64,000 nt of DNA from Sparassis latifolia (lineage: Eukaryota; Basidiomycota; Agaricomycetes; Polyporales; Sparassidaceae). This document shows positions 34,478 to 45,519 of this stretch, piece after piece. The translations under genes were made by a program, and so were the position numbers. The stretch covers positions 1,736,001 through 1,800,000 of the forward strand of contig CM031556.1 in NCBI GenBank assembly GCA_018466975.1. Direction: 5' to 3'. The notes under the pieces were generated by a model. That model did not search any database and had not been told where the DNA came from. It saw only the letters and a program-made list of their open reading frames with translations. The number at the start of each line of letters is the position of its first letter. Position 1 is the first letter of the stretch.

Positions 34478-35830
34478 TTATTCAGCTAGGATCAAATGCT
34501 CTTCCGCGAACTGCGGACAAGAACACCCCTTCCAGGTTACTCCACAGAGGTAGCAGAATTGTTTCTTGCAGATGCACTCCATGTGGTGGCAGCCAAGGAA
34601 GAGCTCCACGAGGTGGAAACAGCCGGGGCATCGCTGCCACCCACTCATCTTAGCGAGACCTAGAACGACCTGATCGGACGGCGGCGAGCATCCTTGGTTG
34701 GGATGCGCTTCCTCCTTGCAGCTGCCGCATGTCTTCGCAGAGCATGTGCAAGACAGCATGGAGGGAGCGATTGTCGCCGCACCGAGGAATGCAGAACATG
34801 TCGGGCGATGGCAATACACGCGATTGGCGGTGCTGAACTCTAGAGACTTCGTCTGGAAGGTTTCTGCTACCGTGGGTCCCAAGTGGTGGCGAACCTCATC
34901 GAGTGGGATAGCTGTTTGGCAGCAGCGAGGAGGAAAGACAGATTCGTCGACACTGGCCGTGCGGAACATGTTATTGAGACAACCAGTATCGCAAGTGTGG
35001 CCACAAGGCATGCGCACAACGCTTTCCTCAATGATGTCGCTACAAATTATGCAAGTCTCCGTTGGGCTGGAGAACGGAAACCGTAAGCGAAGGATGCACA
35101 GGCAAGAGGCATATACGCACGTGACCGTGACTGCATTGCCACCCGGGGAACTCGATCCTTCCGCAGGCTTTGATGTAAGGATGGAGATGGGCGAAAGATC
35201 AATGGGAGGTAACGTTGCAGGAAGTAGAGATTTGCTTGCACTCGAGACAGGAGACGGCGGACATGGTATCAAGATGTCCACCGTTTCCGACGGTAGAACT
35301 GGAGGACTCGATGTCGAAGACGATTGCAGCTCTTCCGCACTTGATGAAGCTACAGATGCTGCACTAACAGAGTTGCGCAGGTAAAGGTAGTGTTACTAGG
35401 TCGAGCACTGCAGCGCTAACCTGTCCTCTAATGCAGTAAACGGTTCAATATCTTCCGAGTGCGGTAAGCCTGCAGCACGGAGACTGACGAGGCTTGTTTG
35501 GCGTCTCGGAGGCTCTCGTCCTTCCGAGAGAGCGATAGCCATTTGTCGGTCGTGCCGCGCCATCTCCTCGATGGCTGCCAGTTCCTCTACCAAAGAACGA
35601 CTTGGATTGTCGCCATCCTTGCGGGTGGTAACAATGTGATCCTTCGTAATGTTCAACAACGCCTGCGCCTCTTGGGCAAACAAGAGGAAGGCGAATTCCT
35701 CATCGCTGACAGGAGAAGTAGGTCCGCTGCCTTCCCCTACAGCCTTACCTCTGGATCGCGACTGCAGGCTATCAATGTCGTCAATGTCTAGTCCAGAAAT
35801 GTAAGTGAATACAGCCGTGAATTCGTCCAT
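34478..35830 (-). CDS. RBR (RING-IBR-RING) E3 ubiquitin ligase, copy 1
   Basis: Ubiquitin ligase that forms a thioester on a RING2 cysteine. Exon 1 (35830 to about 35427) encodes an acidic, helical N terminus with EEFAFLLFAQEAQALLNITK and MAIALSEGREPPRRQ. After two introns: RING1 CIICSDIIEE...MPCGHTCDTGCL...FPPRCC, IBR YCHRPTCSAFLG...TCGSCKEEAHPNQGC, RING2 WQRCPGCFHLVELFLGCHHM, where the Cys of GC-x-HM is the catalytic position by alignment to Parkin-type RING2. It ends FAEEHLILAE, about 70 residues earlier than copy 2. Tandem paralogue of 36360-37886. Confidence 0.85.
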
Positions 35831-36359
35831 TGGGAATGGGAAATGATCTCTCTGACGGGGAGGTTATTGTGGGAGGTTAGGGGACCTGGGTGCGAGCAGC
35901 ACTCCATGTGTTAGTTATAGCACCCCCTATGCTGCTCGACAGTGCACCTCACCTGAACTGGACGCCTCGCCTGCTAAGCCTTGCATACACTTAGCGCCGG
36001 CTTCTATGGAAAGTGCATCACGCTCCCACCATGGCTTTGTGGTGCGATAGTCTCCTTGAACCTTGTATCGCTTATGAGCGTGATGCTCTTCAAGAAAGTG
36101 AGGATGTCAATGGCATGACCAACATGCTGCTGGAGAACTGAGGTTGATCGCGGTTGACCTGAAAAATGAAGGCGCTCGAACATTTACACAGGCGCGCAAA
36201 GGAAGAAAAATTGGCTGTCAGTGACGGGAATTGTTCAAGTACGACATAACACAATTGCATCTTATACAGCAGTTACGAGAATCTTCGTCGACGCAAAAAT
36301 GGGAGCATACACATACAAGAATTCAAGAAAGATCCTGATCAATCTGCAGCGCACGTGGC
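35831..36359. other. gap between tandem RBR genes
   Basis: Promoter of copy 1 and 3' region of copy 2; no other feature seen. Confidence 0.4.
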
Positions 36360-37886
36360 CTACATGCGGTTGCGGCGACACCGTACGCAAACGAGCATCT
36401 CACAATGCGGACAACGCTATGCAGGGCATCAATAAGTGTTATACATGCATCAAGGCGCGGAAAGATTCTGAATCTCACCAGGAGGAAATCACGCAAGTGA
36501 TGGTGACACTGTTCGCACTGACCTCCGCCACTACGGCGCCGCCACGTGTGTCGACAGTCGTGATCATCGCGGAGGCGGTCTGCGACCTGCGCGACCATCT
36601 GATGAAACTGCAGCTGAGGGACCTCAGGCATCTGCCTTTGAACACGATTCTCCGCTGCAGCATACAGCCTGGTCTCATCCCATTGAGGACAGGTGCAGTT
36701 CTTCCATGTCTCAGTGCAGACATAGCAGAACTCCATCCTGCAACGGCAAGTCATGTGGTAGCAGCCGATGGCAAGCTCCACCATATGGCGGCAACGAGGG
36801 CAACGCTTCCAGCCTGCCTCTTGAGCCAGAGCGAGGATAGATGCGTCGTCCGCGTCGGTGCAGGAAAGGGTGCCATGCGCCGCCTCCTTGCAACGACCGC
36901 ACGTCTGGGAGAAGCACTTTAAACAGGTGCGGGATGTCACGTCTGCAGTTTTCGAGCCGAGGAAGGCTGAGCATGTCGGACGATGACAATAAAGACGGTT
37001 CGCCGTAGAAAATTCAACCGCCTTCGCCTCGAACGAAGCAGATAATTCTGCACCAAGGTAGCATCGAACTTCGTTAAAAGCAAAGGGTTGCTGACAGCAC
37101 CTCGGTGGGAAGAGGGACTCGTCCACTGTTGCGGAGCGGAAAAGATCCATGAGACATCCTACATCGTAGAAATGACCGCAGGGTGCACGGATTTCCACAC
37201 CATCTATGCGATCGGTGCATATGACACATTCTTCCCGCCTATTATCATGTCAACACACACCGACGGATAGGCACCTTGCAAGGGGCACTTACTTCCTTGC
37301 GACGGATTTGGTAGAATGGAGAACCACCTTGCTCGACGAGGCGATTCGTGGAACCGAAACATCCGTCGGCCCAAATGACAACGTTCGAGAAGCACCGTGA
37401 CTCGTCCTAAAATTTGATAGATATAAGCGACAACGAAGAAATCATTGTAGCCGCGCGAACTCACCTGTCCGGAAAGACGGTCAAGAGATTGTTCAATACA
37501 TCTGAAGAAACAAGCAATGAAGCCGGTGTAGGAGATCGAGAGGTCGCCGGTCGGCCCTCCGAGAGGGCAACCGCCATCTCTCGATCCTCGCGAGCACCTG
37601 CCTCGGCTCGGGCTATTTCTTCTAAGAGAGCGTAGTCCGTGTCGAGCGCGGAGTCAACACTGCGAGCAAAAACGATGTCCTCCGTGATGGTTAGAAGGGC
37701 ACGAGCCTCATCCTCGTACAGTTGAAGCGCAACCTCCTCGTCAGTCGGACCAGAGAGCGCGCTTTTCTTGCCCTTGTTGGAGCTACGAAGATGATGGATG
37801 TCATCAACAGTAAGTTGGGCGACCAAAGCCGAGATGGCAAGCTCGTCGTCGAGGTACGCTGCGGCTGGTCTCCCTACGGCCATCAT
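36360..37886 (-). CDS. RBR (RING-IBR-RING) E3 ubiquitin ligase, copy 2
   Basis: Same plan as copy 1. N terminus: TDEEVALQLYEDEARALLTI and REMAVALSEGRPA. RING1: CVICTDRIDG...APCGHFYDVGCL...FPPRCC. IBR: YCHRPTCSAFLG, TCGRCKEAAHGTLSC. RING2: WKRCPRCRHMVELAIGCYHM with the catalytic Cys in IGC, then FCYVCTETWKNC. The C-terminal part adds HDCRHTWRRRSGGGQCEQC. A last intron (36417-36478, 62 bases) joins HLRDFLL to RCPHCEMLVCVRCRRNRM, creating a C-x2-C...C-x2-C end; without it the frame runs on into unrelated sequence. Confidence 0.85.
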
Positions 37887-38424
37887 GATGATTGTAGGTC
37901 GTCGAGAGAGAGAGGGGGAGTCGTCCGTAAACTCCTGTCAGCCACCTCCATATACACCACGCGTAAGAAATGAGGCTTTCACGTTAGGGTAGGCCTTAAT
38001 CCAAAACTAGTTCGAAGCGATCATGTTAGGTCTCAACAAGGTAGAACTGTTGCATGGTCGGTGCGCGCCTCGATATGGACCCAGCATCTTTGGACCAACG
38101 GTTGGAAGACTAGATAACCGTCCACTACAGATAGAAATTCGTAATGCATACTATGCGCATTAGGGCCAGTAAAGCGCAAACTGCCATGGCAAGGTCGGGG
38201 GGGAGAGCTGTACGGGCTCTATATGTCCCATCACGTCTGGCCACACACGGTCCTCGCGCCTGAAGTCACCGCGGCCGTATACGTAGTGCCAACGTAGTAC
38301 ACGGCAATGTTTGAATTTGAAACTCGGTTGAGATCAAATGCGGATTGTTCATTGACTCGCGTTTATTCAAGTTGTACTGGCTTGCCTGGCTTCACCAATT
38401 GTAATCAATGCTCACCACAATCGC
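37887..38424. other. intergenic
   Basis: No feature recognised apart from the RBR copy 2 promoter side. Confidence 0.35.
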
Positions 38425-38890
38425 ATGGAGGATCATGGTCCCGAGGCTGGCGATGGCTATTACACCCTCAGCTCATCGGAGCTTTCGTTTTTAAAGTCTC
38501 AGACCAGCATCTACGACGAGGATGCACGTAAGTACCACATCATGGAAGTCTGACCAGGCTGGTGCGTATCAAGCTGAGGCTATTCCTGGTCTTACAGTTT
38601 CGATGACAACTTGAGTGAGTGAATGCATGTATACAGGTCCATCGATATCCGACATGCGTCCTTCGATTCGCTTTCACTAGGTAGGCTATGTTCCTCGGAC
38701 AATCGTTCGTAGCCTGGAGGTTAATGAGCCTTTGCGAACGATTGTCTCCCTCCACTAGAGGCACGAAGCAAGCCTATCTCTTGAGGCACCAGTGTTAGCA
38801 CTCATCCATCGGAATGCTTAACCTAATTTGTTGTGCTTCAGATTCAAGATCACGTCTGAATGCCTATGAGCAATTAAAAAAATTGAGCAA
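38425..38890 (+). pseudogene. SAM-dependent methyltransferase family, copy 4 (fragments)
   Basis: Exon 1 remnant reads GYYTLSSSELSFLKSQTSIY followed by DEDA (family pattern YSL-DEEL-F-SQTGI-DEDAL), cut short. About 310 bases later a second scrap reads SRLNAYEQLKKLSK, matching the family's ISRLPAYEQFLKLGR. The SAM-binding exon and everything downstream are absent. Confidence 0.65.
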
Positions 38891-39595
38891 GGTGTGTATT
38901 TGAAAGGGCGGAGTGGAGGTTCAGACCCAGATGTACGAGATCGAGAGGGTTGCCTTCCAGCAGCAGATTCTCGACTTTGGACCATGGATGGGGTAGTAAG
39001 GAGAGTCTGACACGATGGTGCGAGTAAATGCTCTACGCTACCCTGGAATACTGCTGACCCTGCAGCAAGTCTAGACATCACTGTGCGATTGCGAAACTCC
39101 CATGGAATCTCTACCAATAGATGATAGCACTTATGTGAGACGCATTGGATTCCAGCATGTTGCGCTTCAAGGTACGTCTCTGTCGTTCAGTGGCCGAAAC
39201 CGAGAAAAACTTATAGCCTCTACGTTTTGCCCCATTCAGCGCTTGAAAATGACAAAGCTGCCATTCTTCTCCCTCTCTATCTCCCCGTAGCGCTGAAGCA
39301 AGTTCAGATCTACCTACCGCCCATATCATTGATTTTCGCTGTGGGGCGCCATCCTGTGACCGCCGACTGAACGGAGCCAACAGGTTGACATCTACGCTAT
39401 CGCGGATTGCAATTTCTCGTCGAAGATAGCACATCTTAGGCATATCCCTCACCAACCATATGGCCGCCACAACGTAATTATGCATGTGCCCCCACCGTAG
39501 TCGGATATATAAAGCGCCTTGACGATTGTTTTGATACCCTCTCGTCACGCACCCTGCATTACATTCTATCGTCCATATTGCCTTTAAAAACCATC
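38891..39595. promoter_or_regulatory. upstream region of methyltransferase copy 5
   Basis: TATA box TATATAAA at 39506-39513, about 83 bases before the copy 5 ATG. No further exons of copy 4 found. Confidence 0.5.
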
Positions 39596-40702
39596 ATGTC
39601 GGCAAACAAGGACGTAGTGCCAGAGGACCTCTACTCCCTCGACGACGAAGAATTCACTTTCTTCACGTCGCAGACGGGCATCCATGACAAGGACGAACTG
39701 AAGGAGCATGTCTTGAAGGTCCAAGCAGAAGCCTATGCGGTAATGTCTACCTAAATTTCGACGACTTATATGTTCTGATTATGTGCCCATTCCCAGGTTC
39801 ACCCATACCCGTGCATTCTTCGTTTCGTCTTCATAAAGTGTGGAGTCGCCTGCTGTTTGATGGTCAATATACTCATCATGATTTTGCAGGCTTGAGATAT
39901 CCCGCCTCCCTGCGTACGAACAGTTTCTCAAGCTTGGCAGAGAACGTCCAGGTGCTATCTATCTTGACGTCGGCTGTTGCTGTGAGTTCACCTGCTGGTT
40001 CCGCCAATGACGATGTTACGATAAAAGACATCGCTAGTTGGAAACGATGTCAGAAAGGCCGTTGTCGACGGCTTCCCAGTTCAAAACGCCGTTGCGTCGG
40101 ATATCGTTCCAGGTCAGCCTATGTGTCACTTCCACACATTACGCACCTCCTGAGCGCACATCCATCTAGAATTTTGGGATCTAGGCCACAAGTTGTTCAA
40201 GTCGTCTCCCGAGACATTCCCAGTACCTTTTCTTCCGGGCGATGCGTTCGACCCTGAGTTCTTGACGCCTGTCGCTCCCTTCTATTCGCCTCCGGACACC
40301 CCCGTGCCTACTCTGTCGTCGTTGAAGAATCTCTCACCTCTCGTCGGTCATGTCTCTGCCATCCATGGATCCCTCTTCTTCCACCTCTTCGACGAGCCTG
40401 GGCAGTTGCAGCTTGCTCGTTCACTCGCTGGCCTGCTCTCGCCTGAACCCGGATCCATGATCTTCGGTGTGCATGGTGGCATGCCGCAGAAGGGGCAGAA
40501 GAAAGAGACCGTCCTCCCTCACGAACGCGGCTCCATGTTTTGCCACAGCCCTGAGAGCTGGACCGAGCTGTGGGACGGACAGGTCTTCAAGAAGGGCAGC
40601 ATAAAGGTGGAGACGAAACTGGTAGAACTGACGAGAGATGAGATGCTGCCTTCGGAAGGGGAGCGCTTTTGGATGTTGTACTGGTCAGTGACGAGGTTGT
40701 GA
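39596..40702 (+). CDS. SAM-dependent methyltransferase family, copy 5 (intact)
   Basis: Best-preserved member. Blocks: LYSLDDEEFTFFTSQTGIHD, VHPYPCILRFVFIK, ISRLPAYEQFLKLGRERPG, AIYLDVGCC joined to VGNDVRKAVVDGFP (SAM motif), ASDIVP, FWDLGHKLFKSSPETFP, FLPGDAFDPEFL, VSAIHGSLFFHLFDEPGQLQ, LLSPEPGSMIFGVHGG, MFCHSPESWTELWDG, the conserved end YWSVTRL. Introns at the same places as copies 1 and 2. A member of an uncharacterised small-molecule-type methyltransferase family; substrate unknown. Confidence 0.88.
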
Positions 40703-40943
40703 GGTAAAATGTTGGCATTCCCATCCCGGAGTTACTTGCGTGTAGTCGTGGTTATGAAAGCTTGTAGTTGTAGAACACGAATGTATCCGAGAAGGCAATA
40801 TTCAACATATTGCTTCATACGATCTTTTCTGTACCACGCAGAACATAGGACGAGATGTCAAACAATGTTGATGTGTTCTTCCGCTTCTGACGATCTAAGA
40901 ACGTAGAAAACCACATCTCGCTGCTTAAAGCAGAGTATTAATT

Positions 40944-41913
40944 CTAGAATGAGGCAATGCAGTGAAAGATGGCCGTCATACAAGAAGTACAACGGTCGGA
41001 GATTTCTTCCATGTAGGAACATGTAGGATTGCTGTCACCCATCGCAATTTCACACGCAGTGGAGCATCCAACGCTCTTATAGAACCAGTGTTTACGACAT
41101 TCGAAGACACCAGCCATATGCATACGGCGCGAGATTCTGTATCGGGATGATGACCATATTGATAGAGACAAGTTCATCCATGGATCACCGATCATGGCCG
41201 GCTTGGTTACCTTCTGGGTGACAAAGTTGATCAGTGAGGAACCATACTCTTTCGGGGCGATTGAACAGTAGCGTCCAGCGAGATCATATTTTCCAGTTGG
41301 TCTCCCAGGTACTGTCAATGATTTTGCAATTGGATTCCTGCATTCACTAGAACAGAATATCAATGTAACGCCAATATGAGGACAGAGTCTAGAGAGGGAA
41401 TGACGCACGAGCCGTTGCTCAGGAATCAACGTTTGAAGCGAGACGAAGAGAGCACACGACTTCACCAATCCCAAGAGACAGTCTAGCAATCTCCACGCGA
41501 CAGTGAACTGGGTGCGGATTTACTGGAATTATTTTGAGATCGATCCTACATGGTCTCTAAGCAACCTTACAACAGAACTACTGCATTCCCCGCATCCACT
41601 GTGATTGCCTTGCCCCTGCATATTGCTTCACCAAACACGATAGAACGTAGCGCTGTGTCCCTACGCTTGTTAGAAGGGGACATTGGACATTCTAAGAGTC
41701 TCGCATGTAAAAACACAATCAAGGGAAAGAGAGAGTGTAGACGCATTGGTGTATCTTTGATATAGTTGTGGAGCGGATCCTTCTCGAAGGCAGCGTCCAT
41801 AACGTCGCTTGCTTCAGGTTCACCTGGAGAATAAGAATCGGTCAGCTGAGAAGTAATGTGATTCACCTGAGACGATACATACTGTATTGAGGCGGTCTAC
41901 ACTTCACCTCCAT
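40944..41913 (-). pseudogene. GNAT copy D: inverted, decayed relative of the 9.6-13 kb array
   Basis: Exon 1 reads MEVKCRPPQY (compare GCRPLKY), exon 2 SDVMDAAFEKDPLHNYIKDT (compare AFRDNPLVDYL). Then ITVDAGNAVVL matches the GINGGDG block, YDLAGRYCSIAPKEYGSSLI matches the MFAID-LAV-P-KQ-GYGSAL block, and WFYKSVGCSTACEIAMGDSN matches FYEKFGFAVVASYTVGENN. The acetyl-CoA loop Q-x-x-G-x-G has become KEYGSS, and the donor after exon 2 is ATGCGT rather than GTGCGT. No open frame links the parts. About 28 kb from the array and on the other strand. Confidence 0.65.
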
Positions 41914-42376
41914 CTCTCCTTCATCGTATCAATGGAATCTAAAGGTGATAAAGCTGATGATAAGGCCGGGAGGTCAGGGACTCAGGGTAGGACCCAGGTT
42001 CTCTGATGGGAGCTTTTACACGGTGGACTGTGGTGTATCGATCGGATACGCTGATGGGATCCCAAATTCTGCAGAAAGAATGGATGGCATGCATTACGAA
42101 GACCTACATGTCTGATATATGCAGGACCAAACCGCCGGCATATGTAGCTTACGGTGATTAATGCTGAGCGCTGAACGTTGGACCACTGAACTTGCCAAAA
42201 AAGACCACACACCGATCCGAGCACGTGAAAGCCGCAAATAGCCGAATAGGCGCTTCGAGCAAGGCTCTGCCAAACTTGCCCAGTCACTTCGACGACGACG
42301 AGGAGTGCATCTCGCATTTTCTACTCACTCTCTGGCTGGTTATACATACACTTATCAACGACGTCGCCAGCCGAGA
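41914..42376. other. intergenic, divergent
   Basis: Promoter side of the RBM26/27-like gene. No gene recognised. Confidence 0.4.
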
Positions 42377-45296
42377 ATGTTATTTGATCCAGAGACAGCG
42401 AATGACCTCAGGCCATGGCTAGTCAAAGCACTCGAGCCAGTGTATGATGTTTTTCGTTAATCTACCGAATTTGCTCACTGTAATCCTGCAGATGTGATGC
42501 AGAGCCTGGCGCTCTTGCGGACTACATTCTTGCTCTCCTGAAACATAATGCTCCTGAAGCAGAGTTGCGCAAAGAGCTAGCTTCACAACTAGAGGAGTTC
42601 TTGGAGAAGGGTACGTCTTAGAGCTTCTTTCATGTGCGTCAGTCCGACATACCACATATACCACAGAAGGACCATCCTTCATCGATACACTGTTCACAGC
42701 CCTACGAACGAAGTCATATTTACCTTATTCTGCTGCATCTCCCTCTTCCGGATATCTACCGTCGAGCACGCCGTCCGTCGACACTGGGATTCCCATTCCG
42801 TTGGACGCCCTACTATCTCCTTCTATTCCTACCTCCCCTGATCGAGGACGCAAACGCAGTATTGACCACGATGACCATGAAATGCGACCACCTACCAAGG
42901 GACCGCGGCTGAATGGTGATGGTCAATTCTCGCGGTACGGGCGAAATGATAGTCGATCATCGTGGGGTGGCCGTGGTGAGCGTGGCGGTAGGATGGCTAT
43001 GAATGGACGAAGTGACTACGTGGAGGGGAGCATGAATGGAGGGATGGACGTAGGGATGGGTCACGCGATGAACGGAGGGATGGGTCACATAAATGGCCGG
43101 GGTCCGCAATACCGTCCTCCAGATCGAAGAGGGATTTGCCGCGACTATCATAGTAAGTTTGTTGTCGACGCTGCATACTGTTGAGCTGACTCATCCTTGC
43201 ACAGACAACGGTTACTGTGCTCGGGGTGCCTTCTGCAAGTACAGCCATGGCGACGATGCGGTGATTCCCTCGCAGCTGTTCCCGATGAATGGTCCTATGG
43301 GTGTCGGTTCTTTACCCTTCGTGCCAATGCTACCCAACAGCGGCATACCATTTGGGATGGGAGGGGGATCCAATGCCGCATACGACCCTCATGAACGCAT
43401 GGATATGCGACCTATCGCAGGTGCTAGTTCGAGTATGAGTGGCCGCCCACCCAACCCACGTGCACCAATCATACCTCGACATGGAGATATAGATGGCGCG
43501 ATGGCGCAGAAACCAGGTGAATTGCCCGTAATACAGGATCTTACACCTCAAGGTGTCTCCGACGATGATCTGTCGCGAACTAGTGTACCGGATGGACCCA
43601 GTGCATCAGACAGACGAGTGCCTGGCCCAAGTAATCATGAGCGCATGATGAATGGTGCGCGGCCGATGGGTGGCTCTCCCGACGTCGACATGGTGGCCCC
43701 CCCAATGTCACCAAACGGACGATTTGGTGGTCCGAGAGGCAGTCGGATGGCAGGTCCTCGTGGTACATTCGGCGGCGATGTACACAGTTTCCGACCTGAG
43801 AAGCGCAATGACAAAACACTTGTCGTGGAGAAGATTCCCGAGGACAAGCTCAGTCTTGGGTCCGTGAACGAGTGGTTCAAGCGGTTTGGAACCGTGACTA
43901 ATGTCGCCGTCGATGCGGTGAACTCGAAGGCACTGGTTAGTTTCTCCACCCACGACGAGGCTCACGCCGCTTGGAGGTCGGAAGATGCAGTGTTTGGCAA
44001 CCGCTTTGTCAAGGTCTTCTGGCATCGGCCAATGGAAGGTCACGGACAGATGGGTGTGCGGATGCTAGCAGCGTCAGCGCCTCTAGTTGCCACTATCACC
44101 AGCAAAGATGCGTCTCCTACGCAAGCCGCAGCAGGGGAATCGTCTGCCACCCCACCTGCAACTCCGAGTGCACCTTCCGCCCGAAAACCCTCGACGTCTT
44201 CTGCAGCAGCAGCCCTTGCTGCCAAGCAACGTTTGCTTGAGCAGCAGATTGCTGAGCAAAAGTCGTTGATGGCATTGCTTAGTGCTGCATCTCCCGAGGA
44301 GAAGAAGGATATTATGGCTCGTCTGCGCAAACTCGGCGAGGAGATGAAGCCTTCGGCTTCAGCTTCTCAGTCATCGCGACCCGTTCCTACTCCTGCACCT
44401 GCGGCAGCACCCAAAAAACCGAGAGGCGTCACACCGCGGTCGGAGGATCAGGAGCGGCTTGAGCGGGAGCGATTAGACAAGGAGCTCGAACTGCACCATG
44501 CCACAGGCGCAATCGAGGGTGAGGTGGAAGAGAGCACAGAAGACTTGAAGGTCAAATTGGCTAAGCTGAAGGCAGAGGTTGGTCTGATATATTCCAGTCG
44601 TATATAATTGCTAACGTCGAGCCGTCCACAGGCCGCCAGTCTAGGGCTTCCTGAGGCCGCAGAATCTCCTTACCCCAGTACATCATACCGCCCTTACAGG
44701 GGGCGAGGTCGAGGTGGTCGCGGTTTCTTCCGCGGCGCTATGCGCGGTGGTGCGCGAGCAAGCATGAAGCTCGACAACCGTCCCAAAAGGTTGCTACTCA
44801 AAGGCGCTAGTGGTGACAATGTACAGGCTATCCGCGACTGGTATGAGGTATGTTGGTTTACTACTCGTGTAAGTTCCAGAACGCTGATATGTTACCCAGA
44901 CCACTGGACAAGTGGAAACAGTCGATGTGATGGACAATGGAGACGTCCTTGTTGCCTTCAGAACAAGAGCTGCAGCAGAACAGGTATGCCTGCTCTTGGC
45001 CCGTCGTATGTCGCTTCCCTGCTTATATCGATGTATCGTAGGGATTCTCGAAGGGAGCTTCTATCCCCACCGTTGGTCAGGTACAGATTTCTTGGTATTC
45101 GGGTCAACAACTAGCTGCTGCGGGGGCGCCGAAACCTCCATCTCCTATCGAGAGTTCATATGCTGCAGAAGATAAGAGAGTATTCGACAGTACGGTCGGA
45201 TTCTCAGGGCCCACGGATGACATCCACATGCATGAAGAAGTTGCTGCAAGTGGCTGGGGTGGCGACGATGGGGAGGACGGGTTCGCCATGCTATGA
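42377..45296 (+). CDS. RBM26/RBM27-like RNA-binding protein (PWI-like, CCCH finger, RRM)
   Basis: Nuclear RNA-binding protein related to human RBM26/27 and S. pombe Rmn1, which act with exosome-targeting complexes on poly(A) RNA. Order: PWI-like helical N terminus (DPETANDLRPWLVKALEPV, GALADYILALLKHNAPEAEL); Met/Gly/Arg-rich linker; CCCH finger GICRDYHNNGYCARGAFCKY with C-x8-C-x5-C-x3-H, split by an intron; RRM (DKTLVVEKIPEDKLSLGSVN, ALVSFSTHDEAHAAW); charged coiled coil (RLLEQQIAEQKSLMALL); RGG-like RPYRGRGRGGRGFFRG; a second RRM-like fold (RLLLKGASGDNVQAIRDWYE, VLVAFRTRAAAEQ). Acidic end DDGEDGFAML. All joins are plausible; intact. Confidence 0.9.
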
Positions 45297-45519
45297 CCGA
45301 AAATAATTTAATGCGTATCCTGTCTGTTTATCTGTATCATTTGCTCGAGCTGTCCTCGTAATGAAGAGCGCTGCGAGGACTCATGGAGATAACATCTTCA
45401 TTACTGTGCCCTTAATTAAGTTGGGGCAATGTGTCTTCAGAGCCATTGGATCGGAGGGCACCATCTATCCCATCATTACGGATTGTTTGAACAACCTGCA
45501 ACAAAATCTACATCGGTAG
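45297..45519. other. intergenic, convergent 3' ends
   Basis: Nothing recognised. Confidence 0.4.
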
